DNA of 64,000 nucleotides from Bacteroidota bacterium (GCA_027491085.1 JAIXWW010000009.1:248001-312000); one strand, 5' to 3'. Positions 1-9,160 are shown, numbered from the stretch's first letter. Notes: a model not told the origin generated them from the sequence alone. Numbers and translations: made by a program.

Positions 1-408
1 AAAGTCTGTTAATAAAGTATCTCTTCTACCATCGTTAGATTGAAAAAAAGTAACAAATGCAAAAAAACTTTCTGTTGTAACTGACGTTAAATAATTCATT
101 TTAAACTTAAAGCCTGCAGGTCTTCTTTTCATAGCCATAGTAGTATTTACTCGTCCTATGCGTAAAGCACCATTTACAGTATCATTTAAAACACCTAAAA
201 AATTTGTTCCCGTTGCTGCTGTTAATGAAAAAGTAGATCCATTTGCAGTTAAATTCAATGTTGTTCTTACTTTTGTTCTTCCACTTAAACGTACCCAACC
301 ATCCGCATTGTCGCCAGTTGCTGTCTCAAAACTGCCATTTGGAACTAGCTGAGCAAATGTCAATGTACTAATTGCTACAGCTGCTATTGTTGTAATTATT
401 TTTTTCAT
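1..408 (-). CDS. Secreted protein, N-terminal part (runs off the window)
   Basis: This minus-strand reading frame is absent from the ORF track because it has no stop inside the window. It starts at an ATG at 408 and stays open for 136 codons to base 1. The protein begins with a clear Sec signal peptide (MKKIITTIAAVAISTLTFAQ), followed by LVPNGSFETATGDNADGW. Such an 'NGSFE...GW' start is common in Bacteroidota secreted proteins with a carbohydrate-binding-like or T9SS-sorted architecture. The C-terminus, where a sorting domain would lie, is outside the window. Function cannot be named. The frame, signal peptide and start are seen directly; export as T9SS cargo is inference. Confidence 0.8.
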   Translation of the reverse strand, partial: MKKIITTIAAVAISTLTFAQLVPNGSFETATGDNADGWVRLSGRTKVRTTLNLTANGSTFSLTAATGTNFLGVLNDTVNGALRIGRVNTTMAMKRRPAGFKFKMNYLTSVTTESFFAFVTFFQSNDGRRDTLLTDF

Positions 409-546
409 ATTATTTGTAATTGTGATTGCGATATTAAAACATTTATGTTGTTTAATAAAAATTGAAGCAATTTTTTTTGGTAAAACTTTTTAAAATCTGT
501 TATCAATTTTTTTAACGGCAAATATTAGCAAAAACTAAAACTCCAA

Positions 547-1254
547 TTAATCTTTATTTTCATGGTCAAAATAACCACGTGATTTGATATTAGTAGTAAA
601 GAAATTTAAAAACAAAACAATGAAAAACAGAAACAGAAAAGCTTGTGTACTCACTAAAAATTTGCCCCAAGTTGTGGCAGGAAAATAATCACCATAACCT
701 ATGGAAGAAGAGGTAATGGTACTAAAATAAATGGCATCAAACCAATGCAAAAAAGGTTTATTTAAATAGTTACCTAATGAATATAGAACGCCATACGCAA
801 AAATTATTTCAAGGTAGTTTAAAAATAGTAGCATCATAGATCTTTTATATGAACGAGGTCTTGAGAAGGAATCAGAAGCAAAAATTAAGGTGGGAACATA
901 AAGCACAGTTTCTAGTAATAGATAAACCATTGTAAAGACTAACCAATTATAAATTAACCAATTATTACTTAAAATAATAATTGGAAAAACAACTTTTAAC
1001 AACACGTATATGTCTAGGTAAAGCTCTTGGTACTCGTGCCCTTTTTTGCTTGCTAATTGCTTAATATAAATGCCAGGAAAAAATAGTTGAGAAGTAGAGA
1101 GTATTAATCTAATTATTTTCTCAATGCCATTATCATCTTGGTGATGGTTATGCCAAATAGAGTTTATGTTATTAATCCTTTTTTGAATTGGACTAATAGC
1201 TGATTTGGTTTTAGCATTACTACCTAAAAGTAGCTTTTTGAAAATACGTTTCAT
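547..1254 (-). CDS. Potassium channel family protein (2-TM pore type)
   Basis: Likely K+-selective membrane channel of the Ion_trans_2 family. The ORF track starts at 1314, overlapping the upstream gene by 50 bases. The internal ATG at 1254 (MKRIFKKLLLG) avoids this and gives 235 residues. After a basic cytoplasmic N-terminus there are about three hydrophobic helices, then a pore loop with the selectivity filter SIGYGD (about residues 184-189) and a final strongly hydrophobic helix (AFLFLFFIVLFLNFF). There is no RCK/TrkA-N regulatory domain, only a short charged tail ending in DHENKD. It follows the DUF2132 gene by 10 bases and is probably co-transcribed with it. The gating signal is unknown. 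Confidence 0.85.
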   Translation of the reverse strand: MKRIFKKLLLGSNAKTKSAISPIQKRINNINSIWHNHHQDDNGIEKIIRLILSTSQLFFPGIYIKQLASKKGHEYQELYLDIYVLLKVVFPIIILSNNWLIYNWLVFTMVYLLLETVLYVPTLIFASDSFSRPRSYKRSMMLLFLNYLEIIFAYGVLYSLGNYLNKPFLHWFDAIYFSTITSSSIGYGDYFPATTWGKFLVSTQAFLFLFFIVLFLNFFTTNIKSRGYFDHENKD

Positions 1255-1264
1255 ATTTATAGAA

Positions 1265-1534
1265 CTAAATTTTCGGTTTCTTTTCCTTAATAACCAAATA
1301 GCGTTCATCCACACCTTTTCGAGTTAAATAAACAAAAGTATTTTCGGCTTTGGTACGGGCCCAAGGTGTTTTACGCATAAAGGTAAGCGCTGATTTAATA
1401 GAAGGATTTACTTTAAAACAATTTGCAGGTATTTGTTCATATAACTTTTCCCAGCCATAATATAGTTGCAAATAAGTTATTATAGTTTCTAAAGTATAAC
1501 CATGTAATGGATTGTTTTTTTGAGGTTCTGTCAT
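1265..1534 (-). CDS. VF530 / DUF2132 family small protein
   Basis: An 89-residue cytoplasmic protein of the VF530 (DUF2132) family, recognised by NPLHGYTLETIITYLQ near the start and the strongly conserved SIKSALTFMRKTPWAR block. The family is described as small and DNA-binding-like, but its cellular role is not established. Length agrees with the family. A TAnnTTTG box (1554-1561) lies about 20 bases upstream, so this is probably the first gene of a two-gene unit with the channel gene. Confidence 0.85.
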   Translation of the reverse strand: MTEPQKNNPLHGYTLETIITYLQLYYGWEKLYEQIPANCFKVNPSIKSALTFMRKTPWARTKAENTFVYLTRKGVDERYLVIKEKKPKI

Positions 1535-1553
1535 GTTTTAAAAAAATCAATAG

Positions 1554-1561
1554 CAAATATA
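1554..1561 (-). promoter_or_regulatory. Candidate -7 promoter box for DUF2132/channel unit
   Basis: TATATTTG on the minus strand matches the Bacteroidota -7 consensus TAnnTTTG, 19 bases before the ATG at 1534. No clear TTTG -33 element is visible at the usual spacing. Confidence 0.4.
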
Positions 1562-1656
1562 ACCATAATATAGAGCTACTTTTAAAAATAATACACATCA
1601 TTATTTTTCATTAATCGAATCAATAAAATTTAACTCTCGCCATTTGCTCAAATTGC

Positions 1657-1664
1657 TACATTTG
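1657..1664 (+). promoter_or_regulatory. Candidate -7 promoter box next to a start codon
   Basis: TACATTTG matches TAnnTTTG and ends only 5 bases before the ATG at 1670. Transcription would begin at or within a few bases of the start codon, giving a leaderless or nearly leaderless mRNA. Confidence 0.4.
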
Positions 1665-1669
1665 TTATA

Positions 1670-3073
1670 ATGAAAATACAATTTTTAGGAGCAGCACAAA
1701 CTGTTACAGGCAGCAAGCATTTGCTTACTACTATTGATAACAAAAATATTTTATTAGACTGTGGTTTATTTCAAGGAAAAGGAAGTGGCGAAGGTGACAA
1801 AAACCGAATTTTAGGATTTGAAGCTAGTAAAATTAATTACCTAATTCTTTCACACGCACATATTGATCACTCAGGAAATATTCCAAACTTGGTTAAACAA
1901 GGCTTTTCAGGACCCATAATTTGCACACCTGCCACAGCAGATTTATGTAAAATAATGCTTTCGGATAGTGCTCATATTCAAATAAACGATTTAAAGTTTG
2001 TAAACAAACGAAGAATAAAAAGAGGTGAAGAACCGCTTGAACCACTTTATGATATTGATGATGTAGAGCAAGCGTTAAAGCAAATTGTATGTGTGCCTTA
2101 CGGGCAAGAATATGAAGTTTGTAATAATGTTTGGGTAACATTTACCGATTCAGGACATATTTTAGGAAGTGCTGCTATTAATTTAAAATATAAAGAAGGA
2201 CATAAAATCAGGCATTTAACTTTTACTGGAGATATTGGCCGATATAACGGTTCTATTTTAAAAGACCCTCAACCTTTTCCTCATGCAGATTATATCATAG
2301 CTGAATCAACTTATGGCGATAGATTACATAGCAATAATACCATGAGCGAAGAACAGCTTTTAGAAGTAGTTCATAACACTTGTGTAGTAAAAAAAGGCAA
2401 GCTAATTATTCCAGCCTTTAGCCTTGGTAGAACGCAAGAAATAGTATATGCACTTGATCAATTAGCCACACTTAAAAAACTACCCAAAATAAATGTGTAT
2501 GTAGATAGTCCATTATCCATAAACGCTACCAACATTATGCGTGAACATGAAGAATGTTTTAACGAAGATATATTAGCTTATATGAAAAAAGATGATGATC
2601 CTTTTGGATTCAACAATCTTATTTATGTTCAGAGTGTGGAAGATTCGAAAAAACTAAATGAAGTAAAAGGACCTTGTATTATCATATCGGCATCGGGTAT
2701 GATAGAAGCTGGACGCATAAAACACCATGTAGCAAATAATATTGGTAATCCTAAAAACACTATTTTAATAGTAGGTTATGCTGAGCCGCATTCTACTGGA
2801 GGTAAGCTACGCAATGGAGATAAAACCATTAGAATTTTTGGAGAGGAACATCAAGTGTATGCCGATGTAGTTATCATGGATTCTTATAGTGCTCATGGCG
2901 ATTATCAGGAAATGATTCAATATTTAAGTTGCCAAAATAAAAGTAAAGTTAGAAACATTTTTTTAGTACATGGCGAATACCCAACGCAAGTTCACTACAA
3001 AGAACATTTATTAGATGCAGGATTTAAACATATAATAATTCCCGCATTTGGCGATAATATTATTTTAGAATAA
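1670..3073 (+). CDS. MBL-fold / beta-CASP RNA-type metallo-hydrolase
   Basis: Predicted zinc-dependent hydrolase of the metallo-beta-lactamase superfamily, beta-CASP branch (YSH1/RNA-specificity type), whose members are typically ribonucleases. The metal motif HAHIDH is at residues 62-67, with further ligands in DSGHILGSAA and the late SYSAHGDYQEM (RMMBL-like). Other family marks are TFTGDIGR, PAFSLGRTQEIVYAL (start of the beta-CASP region) and SASGMIEAGR. At 467 residues it has the usual family length. It is probably monocistronic with its own promoter box. RNA is the most likely substrate, but this is inferred from the family. Confidence 0.88.
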   Translation: MKIQFLGAAQTVTGSKHLLTTIDNKNILLDCGLFQGKGSGEGDKNRILGFEASKINYLILSHAHIDHSGNIPNLVKQGFSGPIICTPATADLCKIMLSDSAHIQINDLKFVNKRRIKRGEEPLEPLYDIDDVEQALKQIVCVPYGQEYEVCNNVWVTFTDSGHILGSAAINLKYKEGHKIRHLTFTGDIGRYNGSILKDPQPFPHADYIIAESTYGDRLHSNNTMSEEQLLEVVHNTCVVKKGKLIIPAFSLGRTQEIVYALDQLATLKKLPKINVYVDSPLSINATNIMREHEECFNEDILAYMKKDDDPFGFNNLIYVQSVEDSKKLNEVKGPCIIISASGMIEAGRIKHHVANNIGNPKNTILIVGYAEPHSTGGKLRNGDKTIRIFGEEHQVYADVVIMDSYSAHGDYQEMIQYLSCQNKSKVRNIFLVHGEYPTQVHYKEHLLDAGFKHIIIPAFGDNIILE

Positions 3074-3123
3074 ATTAGTTTTGCCCAATAAAATTTATGT
3101 AGTTTAATACGCTTAAATGATTT

Positions 3124-3131
3124 TATATTTG
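3124..3131 (+). promoter_or_regulatory. Candidate -7 promoter box for FAH-family gene
   Basis: TATATTTG matches TAnnTTTG, 24 bases before the ATG at 3156. This supports the ATG rather than the upstream TTG (3141) used in the ORF track. No -33 element recognised. Confidence 0.4.
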
Positions 3132-3155
3132 AATTTTTAATTGGTACAAAAATTT

Positions 3156-4163
3156 ATGAAATTAGTTACATATATACGCAATAAATCCTCTCAGTTAGGT
3201 ATTATTCACGATGGTAAAATTTGGGCGCTTAAAGATTTAGATTCTTCCTTTCCTGATAAAATGCGCAAATTTTTATTTGCAGGTGAACAAGTAATGGAAA
3301 AAGCCAAAAATTGGGATGCTCAAATAAAATTAGGTAAAGTAGAAAAACCTTTTACCTTAGAATCAAATGTTATTTTAGAAGCTCCAGTTCCACAACCCAC
3401 TTCTTGTAGAGATGGGTATGCATTTAGGCAACACGTGGCTGCTGCAAGAAGAAATCGTGGAGTGCCAATGATTGAAGAGTTTGACCAATATCCAATATTT
3501 TATTTTACCAATCATAATGCCATTCAAGGTCCTGGCCAAATAGATTGCATGCCTGATCATTTTCAAAAGCTAGATTTTGAATTGGAGGCCGCAATTGTAG
3601 TTGGTAAAAAAGGCCGTAATATTAAAGCAAGTGAAGCAGATGAATACATTGCCGGTTATATGATTATGAATGATATGAGTGCTCGTACTTTGCAAATGGA
3701 AGAAATGCTATTAAATCTTGGGCCGGCTAAAGGAAAAGATTTTTCAACTGTTATAGGGCCATATTTTGTTACCCCTGATGAACTAGAGCAATACAAGGTA
3801 CCAGCTAAGACTAACCATGTTGGCAATGCCTATAATTTAAGCATGAAATGTTGGGTAAATGGTGTTTTAGTAAGTGAGGGAAATGTAGCTGATATGGACT
3901 GGACGTTTGCCGAAATACTAGAACGTTGCGCCTATGGTGTTGATATTTTACCTGGAGATGTAATAGGAAGCGGAACAGTGGGAACAGGATGCTTTTTAGA
4001 ATTAAATGGCACAGGTTTGCTGAATGATAAAAACTTTAAGCCTCAATGGCTACAAGATGGAGATATAGTAGATATGGAAATTACTGGCCTAGGAAAATTA
4101 ACTAATAGTATTAAAAAGGTAAATACCGATTTCTCAATTTTAGCACTTAAAAAAAGTAATTAA
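3156..4163 (+). CDS. Fumarylacetoacetate hydrolase family protein
   Basis: FAH-superfamily enzyme (C-C bond hydrolase, isomerase or decarboxylase acting on acyl-pyruvate-like substrates). The ORF track starts at a TTG at 3141; the ATG at 3156 (MKLVTYIRN) fits better, giving 335 residues. The acidic metal-binding set is visible in KLDFELEAAIVVG and GYMIMNDMSART, with GKDFSTVIGPYFVTPDEL and a terminal IGSGTVGTGC. The two-part layout (N-terminal cap about residues 1-75, then the catalytic fold) resembles FAH proteins of aromatic or tyrosine degradation, but no other pathway gene is adjacent, so the substrate is open. A strong terminator follows at 4178. Confidence 0.85.
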   Translation: MKLVTYIRNKSSQLGIIHDGKIWALKDLDSSFPDKMRKFLFAGEQVMEKAKNWDAQIKLGKVEKPFTLESNVILEAPVPQPTSCRDGYAFRQHVAAARRNRGVPMIEEFDQYPIFYFTNHNAIQGPGQIDCMPDHFQKLDFELEAAIVVGKKGRNIKASEADEYIAGYMIMNDMSARTLQMEEMLLNLGPAKGKDFSTVIGPYFVTPDELEQYKVPAKTNHVGNAYNLSMKCWVNGVLVSEGNVADMDWTFAEILERCAYGVDILPGDVIGSGTVGTGCFLELNGTGLLNDKNFKPQWLQDGDIVDMEITGLGKLTNSIKKVNTDFSILALKKSN

Positions 4164-4172
4164 CTATTATAA

Positions 4173-4208
4173 AAAAAGCCTGCTTAAGTAAACTTAAGCA
4201 GGCTTTTT
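4173..4208. terminator. Bidirectional intrinsic terminator
   Basis: A perfect 11-bp stem (GCCTGCTTAAG / CTTAAGCAGGC) with a 4-base TAAA loop is flanked by an A-run on the left and a T-run on the right. It lies between the convergent FAH-family gene and accC and can serve both strands. Confidence 0.9.
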
Positions 4209-4228
4209 AATTTAAAATTATTTGATAA

Positions 4229-5575
4229 TTATTTATTTATATCAAATGTATTCATAAAAGCAGTAGTAAAATTACCTGCTTTAAAATCTTCGTTCTGCAT
4301 TAACTTCATTTGCAAAGGAATAGTGGTTTTTAAACCTGGCCCTTCAATAATAAACTCACCTAATGCACGTTCCATTTTAATAATTGCTTCTTCGCGCGTT
4401 TGCGCACTTACAATCATTTTTGCAATCATACTATCGTAGTTTGAAGGAATGGTATAACCTGCATAAACGTGAGTATCAACCCTTACTCCATGTCCACCTG
4501 GCTTGTGTAAATAGTCAATTCTTCCTGGAGTTGGTCTAAAGTTATTATAAGGATCTTCTGCGTTAATACGAACCTCAATACAATGCTTAGTTGGATAATG
4601 ATCTTTACCACTAATTGGTTGGCCAGCCGCAATTAATATTTGTTCTTTTACCAAATCATAATTAATTACTTCTTCAGTTACAGGATGCTCCACTTGAATA
4701 CGTGTATTCATTTCCATAAAATAGAAATTGCGGTGTTTATCAACCAAAAACTCAATGGTACCTAATCCTTCGTATCCAATAGCTGATGCACCTTTTTTAG
4801 CTGCCTCACCCATTTTTTCTCTCAATTCTGGAGTCATAAATGGTGATGGAGACTCTTCAATTAACTTTTGATGTCTGCGTTGAATAGAGCAATCTCTTTC
4901 ACTTAAATGGCAAACTTTACCGTATTGATCTCCCGCTAACTGAATTTCGATATGACGAGGTTCTTCTACATATTTTTCCATGTAAATTCCATCGTTTCCA
5001 AAAGCCGCCTTCGATTCTTGTTTGGCACTATCCCAATTCTTTTCAAAATCTTCCGATTTCCAAATAATACGCATACCTCTACCACCACCACCTGCAGTTG
5101 CTTTAATAATTACAGGATAACCAATTTCCTCGGCTAACTTAATCCCTTCTTCAAAACTGCTTAATAAACCATCAGAACCAGGAATTACAGGAACTCCAGC
5201 TTTTTTCATGGTGTCTTTGGCGTTCGATTTATCGCCCATAGCATTAATCATTTCTGGACTTGCACCAATAAATTTAATACCGTGGTCTTTACAAATTTGA
5301 CTAAACTTAGCGTTTTCACTTAAAAAACCATAACCCGGATGAATTGCATCAGCATTGGTAATCTCGGCTGCAGCTATAATATTAGCCATATTCAAATACG
5401 ATTGTTGCGATGCTGGAGGCCCAATACAAACCGCCTCATCAGCAAAACGTACATGTAAACTTTCTTTATCGGCAGTACTGTAAACAGCTACTGTTTTAAT
5501 GCCCATTTCGCGTGCAGTTCTTATTACACGTAAGGCTATCTCGCCTCTATTGGCAATTAGAATTTTTTTAAACAT
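4229..5575 (-). CDS. accC: Acetyl-CoA carboxylase, biotin carboxylase subunit
   Basis: ATP-dependent carboxylation of biotin on AccB, the first half-reaction of malonyl-CoA synthesis in the cytoplasm. The 448 residues match AccC length. Visible marks are the N-terminal [18 protein letters not shown], the ATP-grasp glycine loop GGGGRGMRI, and the catalytic segment [15 protein letters not shown]. The biotin-carboxylase C-terminal region starts near [15 protein letters not shown]. It follows accB by 91 bases and is the last gene of the plsX-fabH-accB-accC run. The carboxyltransferase subunits (accA/accD) are not in the window. Confidence 0.97.
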   Translation of the reverse strand: MFKKILIANRGEIALRVIRTAREMGIKTVAVYSTADKESLHVRFADEAVCIGPPASQQSYLNMANIIAAAEITNADAIHPGYGFLSENAKFSQICKDHGIKFIGASPEMINAMGDKSNAKDTMKKAGVPVIPGSDGLLSSFEEGIKLAEEIGYPVIIKATAGGGGRGMRIIWKSEDFEKNWDSAKQESKAAFGNDGIYMEKYVEEPRHIEIQLAGDQYGKVCHLSERDCSIQRRHQKLIEESPSPFMTPELREKMGEAAKKGASAIGYEGLGTIEFLVDKHRNFYFMEMNTRIQVEHPVTEEVINYDLVKEQILIAAGQPISGKDHYPTKHCIEVRINAEDPYNNFRPTPGRIDYLHKPGGHGVRVDTHVYAGYTIPSNYDSMIAKMIVSAQTREEAIIKMERALGEFIIEGPGLKTTIPLQMKLMQNEDFKAGNFTTAFMNTFDINK

Positions 5576-5653
5576 AAAGTTTTAGTTTAATATTATTTAT
5601 TAATACAATTAGCCCATAATCAATTGATTAAAGGCTAATGATAAGAGTTTTAT

Positions 5654-5674
5654 CTATGTAATTGAATTACATAG
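5654..5674. repeat. Palindrome spanning the accB stop codon
   Basis: CTATGTAAT-TGA-ATTACATAG has perfect 9-bp arms and overlaps the accB stop (5667-5669). A second imperfect hairpin (ATTAGCC...GGCTAAT, about 5610-5640) lies just downstream. There is no U-run, so a terminator is unlikely; mRNA stabilisation or processing between accB and accC is possible. Confidence 0.5.
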
Positions 5675-6152
5675 GTTCTACTAAAAACAATGGTTGATCA
5701 TACTCTACAGGAGAAGCATTTTCAACTAATATTTTTACTATTTTACCTGAAACTTCTGATTCAATTTCGTTAAATAATTTCATTGCTTCAACTATACACA
5801 AAACTTGACCAACTTTAATTTCATCGCCTATATTAACAAACGCAGGTTTGTCAGGGCTTGGTGTTTTGTAATAAGTTCCAATCATTGGTGATTTAATAGT
5901 AATTAAATTACTAGCTGCAGGAGCTGGAGCAGAAGTAACCGCAGGTGTATGCAATGTATTTACAGGTGCTGTTGCCACTGGCGCAGCAGGAGCAATTGCT
6001 TGAACAACAGGAGCTGCTGCTTGTTGAATAATGGTAGTTTTTTCTTCTACTTTTTTAATAGATACTTTAAAATCACCACGCTCTACCTCAACCTCTGATA
6101 CACCACTTTCTGAAACTAATTTGATTAGTTCTTTTATTTCTTTTAATTCCAT
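5667..6152 (-). CDS. accB: Acetyl-CoA carboxylase, biotin carboxyl carrier protein
   Basis: Carries covalently bound biotin between AccC and the carboxyltransferase. The N-terminal 35 residues form the usual acidic/basic helix and strand ([20 protein letters not shown]). An Ala/Pro/Val-rich flexible linker follows (about residues 40-80), then the biotinyl domain with [11 protein letters not shown], where Lys125 is the biotinylation site. The motif is the canonical EAMKL(M/F). At 161 residues length is typical. It is co-directional with fabH and accC; the palindrome across its stop codon may affect relative AccB:AccC output. Confidence 0.97.
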   Translation of the reverse strand: MELKEIKELIKLVSESGVSEVEVERGDFKVSIKKVEEKTTIIQQAAAPVVQAIAPAAPVATAPVNTLHTPAVTSAPAPAASNLITIKSPMIGTYYKTPSPDKPAFVNIGDEIKVGQVLCIVEAMKLFNEIESEVSGKIVKILVENASPVEYDQPLFLVEPM

Positions 6153-6256
6153 GTTCTTCTTTTTATTTCTAATTGTAAAACTATTTTTTAAAATGTAAAT
6201 ATCAATATTTTTTACAAAATACCTATATAATTATTTAATAATGAGCTCGCTTTAAA

Positions 6257-7243
6257 TTAATAAGCCCACTTTAAATAAATAGCCCCCCAAGTAAAACCAC
6301 CACCAAAAGCAGCTAGTACCAAATTATCTCCTTTTTTCAATTTATTTTCCCATTCCCAAAGTAATAAAGGCAATGTTCCATTGGTAGTATTACCAAAATG
6401 GTCAATATTTATCATTACTTTTTCTTTATCAAGGCCCATTCTGTTTGCGGTAGCATCAATAATACGCAAGTTTGCTTGATGAGGAACTAACCAAGCCACA
6501 TCATCTGCAGTTAGGTTATTGCGTTCCATAATTTCAGCACTCACATCAGCCATTCCTCTTACCGCAAATTTGAACACGGTTTGACCTTCTTGATATACAA
6601 AATGTTCGCGAGCATCAACTGTTTCGTGGCTAGCAGGTTTGATACTTCCACCTGCTTTTTGGTGTAAAAAATGACGACCTGAGCCATCTACTTTTAAAAC
6701 AGAGTCTATTAATCCTAAACCTTCTTCATTTGGCTCTAATAGAATACATCCGCATCCATCACCAAAAATTACACATGTATTTCTTTCTGTGTAATCAATA
6801 ATGGAAGACATTTTATCACCACCAACTACCAAAACTTTTTTATAGGCGCCACTTTGTATGAAACGACTTCCCGTTTCTAAACCAAACAGAAAGCCAGAAC
6901 AAGCAGCTCCTAAATCATATCCGAAAGCATTTGTTGCTCCTATTTTATCTGCCAAAATACAAGCCGATGAAGGAAAAACCATATCAGGAGTAACTGTACA
7001 AAAAATAATTAAATCAATATCCGTTGCACTAATACCCCTTTTTTTAAGTAAACCATTAACAGCCTCTACCGCCATATCAGAAGTTCCTAAGCCTTCGCCT
7101 AAAATTCTTCTTTCTTTAATTCCTGTTCTGCTTACAATCCATTCATCATTAGTATCAACCATTTTTTCCAAATCCTTATTGGTTAGAACTTTAGGTGGTA
7201 CATACCCATTAACTGCTGTGATTGCTGCTGTAATTTTTGTCAT
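6257..7243 (-). CDS. fabH: 3-oxoacyl-ACP synthase III (KAS III)
   Basis: Condenses an acyl-CoA primer with malonyl-ACP to start fatty-acid synthesis. The ORF track begins at 7279 with [12 protein letters not shown], but homologues begin at [16 protein letters not shown], so I place the start at the ATG at 7243 (328 residues). The triad is visible: Cys115 in [11 protein letters not shown], His in [10 protein letters not shown] and Asn in [12 protein letters not shown]. The usual 'NTSAAS' is NTTNGT here, a common Bacteroidota variant as far as I recall. It sits directly downstream of plsX, as in many bacteria. Confidence 0.96.
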   Translation of the reverse strand: MTKITAAITAVNGYVPPKVLTNKDLEKMVDTNDEWIVSRTGIKERRILGEGLGTSDMAVEAVNGLLKKRGISATDIDLIIFCTVTPDMVFPSSACILADKIGATNAFGYDLGAACSGFLFGLETGSRFIQSGAYKKVLVVGGDKMSSIIDYTERNTCVIFGDGCGCILLEPNEEGLGLIDSVLKVDGSGRHFLHQKAGGSIKPASHETVDAREHFVYQEGQTVFKFAVRGMADVSAEIMERNNLTADDVAWLVPHQANLRIIDATANRMGLDKEKVMINIDHFGNTTNGTLPLLLWEWENKLKKGDNLVLAAFGGGFTWGAIYLKWAY

Positions 7244-7310
7244 TAGTAAATTTTTTGCTAAAATAATCTTTGTATTCAATTTTTATGAATAAAGTTTAGT
7301 TTAGCTTTAA

Positions 7311-7336
7311 TGAAAAACACCTCATTTTATTGAGGT
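7311..7336 (-). terminator. Weak hairpin between plsX and fabH
   Basis: On the minus strand ACCTCA-ATAAAA-TGAGGT forms a 6-bp stem, followed by GTTTTTC. This is short for a terminator and may only attenuate read-through from plsX into fabH. Confidence 0.35.
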
Positions 7337-7347
7337 AATCTTATGTT

Positions 7348-8304
7348 TTATTGAATTGGAACTAAATTTTTAAACTGTTCGCGAATGATATTGCACAAAT
7401 CTGATTTTACAACATCACGCGCAGTAAAAATCATATTTTTAAATGCTTTTGCATTCGAAATTCCATGACCAATTATAACTGGTGCATTAACCCCCAAAAT
7501 TGGAGTTCCACCATAATTTTCATAGTCAAATCTATCTAAAAAAGCATCTTGAACGCCTCGTTTTTTCATTACATAATAAAAAGCTTCATAAGCTTTTAGG
7601 GTAACATTTCCAGTAAATCCTTCGCAAACTATTACATCCGACTTGTCTGACAATAAATCTCTACCCTCTACATTTCCAACAAAGTGAAAAGCATTGGATT
7701 CGTCCATTAATTGATGGGCTGAGATAGTTACTAAGTTACCTTTTTCTTTTTCTTCGCCAATGCTCAATAATCCTATTCTTGGGTCAGCATAACCATGAAC
7801 ATGTTTCATCATTAAACTACCCAATACTGCAAATTGATATAATACATCAGGTTTACAATCTGCATTTGCTCCTACATCTAACAATAACCCAAACTTACCA
7901 TTAGGTTTTGGAATTGTGGCTGTTATAGTTGGGCGTATAACACCTTCAATTGGCTTTACTGTAAACATAGAACCAACTAACATTGCACCAGTATTACCAG
8001 CACTAACAAAAGCATCTACTTGCTTACTAGCAAGTAATTTAAAACCAATAGAAATACTTGAATCCTTCTTTTGAGAAATTGCCTTAGTTGGGTGTTCACC
8101 CATTCCAATAACTTCGGTAGTATGCACAAATTCGAACCTTGAATCGCTCACACCTTGAGATTGTAATAACTTTTCAGCCTGTTCTTTATCGCCAATTAGC
8201 ACAATGGTATCATCAGCACCAAGTTCCGCTAAAGCTAAAACAGCACCTAAAATAGCTTCTTTGGGCGCAAAATCGCCACCCATAATGTCAAAACCAATTT
8301 TCAT
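7348..8304 (-). CDS. plsX: Phosphate acyltransferase PlsX
   Basis: Makes acyl-phosphate from acyl-ACP for phospholipid synthesis (PlsX/PlsY route); a peripheral membrane enzyme. The 318 residues match the family. Marks are the N-terminal MKIGFDIMGGDFAPKEAILG, the SAGNTGAMLVGS motif and the C-terminal GVNAPVIIGHGISNAKAFKNM. It is preceded by rpmF and the YceD-like gene and followed by fabH, the widely conserved yceD-rpmF-plsX-fabH order. A terminator-like hairpin separates it from rpmF. Confidence 0.96.
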   Translation of the reverse strand: MKIGFDIMGGDFAPKEAILGAVLALAELGADDTIVLIGDKEQAEKLLQSQGVSDSRFEFVHTTEVIGMGEHPTKAISQKKDSSISIGFKLLASKQVDAFVSAGNTGAMLVGSMFTVKPIEGVIRPTITATIPKPNGKFGLLLDVGANADCKPDVLYQFAVLGSLMMKHVHGYADPRIGLLSIGEEKEKGNLVTISAHQLMDESNAFHFVGNVEGRDLLSDKSDVIVCEGFTGNVTLKAYEAFYYVMKKRGVQDAFLDRFDYENYGGTPILGVNAPVIIGHGISNAKAFKNMIFTARDVVKSDLCNIIREQFKNLVPIQ

Positions 8305-8336
8305 TTGCTAGTTGTTTGGGGTTAATTTAAAAAACG

Positions 8337-8373
8337 AAAAACGAAAACGCTTTAAAAAAGCACTTTCGTTTTT
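8337..8373 (-). terminator. Intrinsic terminator after rpmF
   Basis: Arms AAAAACGAAAACGCTT and AAGCACTTTCGTTTTT pair over 16 bp with two G-U wobbles when read on the minus strand, with a 5-base loop and a terminal T-run. It ends the YceD-like/rpmF transcript at least partly, before plsX. Confidence 0.65.
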
Positions 8374-8397
8374 AGTATTTGATTTTAAGCTAAATGC

Positions 8398-8583
8398 TTA
8401 AACATCTGATTTCATATCAGGGAAAACATGTTTTCCACGGTAGAAACCATCAGCAGTAACGCGATGGCGCATGTGAACTTCACCCGATGTTGAATCGATT
8501 GACAATGTTGGAACAGCACCTTTATAATGTGTTCTGCGCTTATCGCGTCTTGCTTTTGAGATTTTTCGTTTAGGATTTGGCAT
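8398..8583 (-). CDS. rpmF: 50S ribosomal protein L32
   Basis: Small basic large-subunit ribosomal protein of 61 residues. It starts MPNPKRKISKARRDKRRTHY, the canonical L32 N-terminus, and continues with SGEVHMRHRVTADGFYRGK. It contains no cysteine at all, so it is a zinc-independent (C-minus) form lacking the CxxC ribbon of many L32 proteins. It lies 21 bases downstream of the YceD-like gene, the usual pairing. Confidence 0.97.
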   Translation of the reverse strand: MPNPKRKISKARRDKRRTHYKGAVPTLSIDSTSGEVHMRHRVTADGFYRGKHVFPDMKSDV

Positions 8584-8604
8584 TTTACTTCTCTCCTCGT
8601 GTTA

Positions 8605-9135
8605 TCAGTTTTTGTTGTAAAAAATTTTTAATGCATCCCAGCGTGGGTCAGATTCAGGATTTTCATCTTCTTCATCATCGCCTTCATCAGTTTTTATTTT
8701 ATCAATGAATGCTTGGTTATGTTCTTTATCAGCATCCTCACAACTAATTTTAGTTGGAATGGCTAATAAAAAATAATCATATATAAATTGCTTAAAATCA
8801 AATTCATGCAAACCTTTTGGCAAATAAATGATTTCATCATCATTTAAATTTTCGGGACCATCAATTAATTTTATCAATAAATCATATGTCTTATCTAAAG
8901 GTAAATCAAAATCATCTAAGCAAGTATCGCAAGTAGTTAATACGCTGCCAGTAATTTTAAACTGCATTTCGTACATACTCTCCTTTTTATCGAGCGTAAC
9001 CTCACATTGAACATTCGCGCTTTCAAATGGCTTATCTGCAACTTCTTCGCACAAATCGGTACCAATTGGAAACGTAAATTCGTTTTTTCCAAAACGGAGT
9101 TTATTGAACTCAACTATGTATGTTTTTGTTTTCAA
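8605..9135 (-). CDS. YceD-like (DUF177) protein
   Basis: DUF177/YceD family protein, 176 residues, encoded directly before rpmF as in most bacteria. It carries the family's Cys pair in TTCDTCLDDFDLPLDKTYDLLI, and ends in an acidic tail (DEGDDEEDENPESDPRWDALK) with the conserved DPRW-L pattern. The family is linked to 23S rRNA maturation in some bacteria and plants; that role is inferred here. A TAnnTTTG box lies 18 bases upstream. Confidence 0.9.
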   Translation of the reverse strand: MKTKTYIVEFNKLRFGKNEFTFPIGTDLCEEVADKPFESANVQCEVTLDKKESMYEMQFKITGSVLTTCDTCLDDFDLPLDKTYDLLIKLIDGPENLNDDEIIYLPKGLHEFDFKQFIYDYFLLAIPTKISCEDADKEHNQAFIDKIKTDEGDDEEDENPESDPRWDALKIFYNKN

Positions 9136-9152
9136 CCTTAAAATAAAGCCTA

Positions 9153-9160
9153 CAAATGTA
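9153..9160 (-). promoter_or_regulatory. Candidate -7 promoter box for YceD-like/rpmF unit
   Basis: TACATTTG on the minus strand matches TAnnTTTG, 17 bases before the ATG at 9135. No clear -33 box. Confidence 0.4.

Noticed and set aside
158-352. Plus-strand 64-residue ORF
   Set aside because: It is antisense to the truncated secreted-protein gene (1-408, minus), which has a signal peptide and continuous frame.
6858-7292. Plus-strand 144-residue ORF opposite fabH
   Set aside because: Shadow of the fabH coding frame; composition and lack of motifs argue against a gene.
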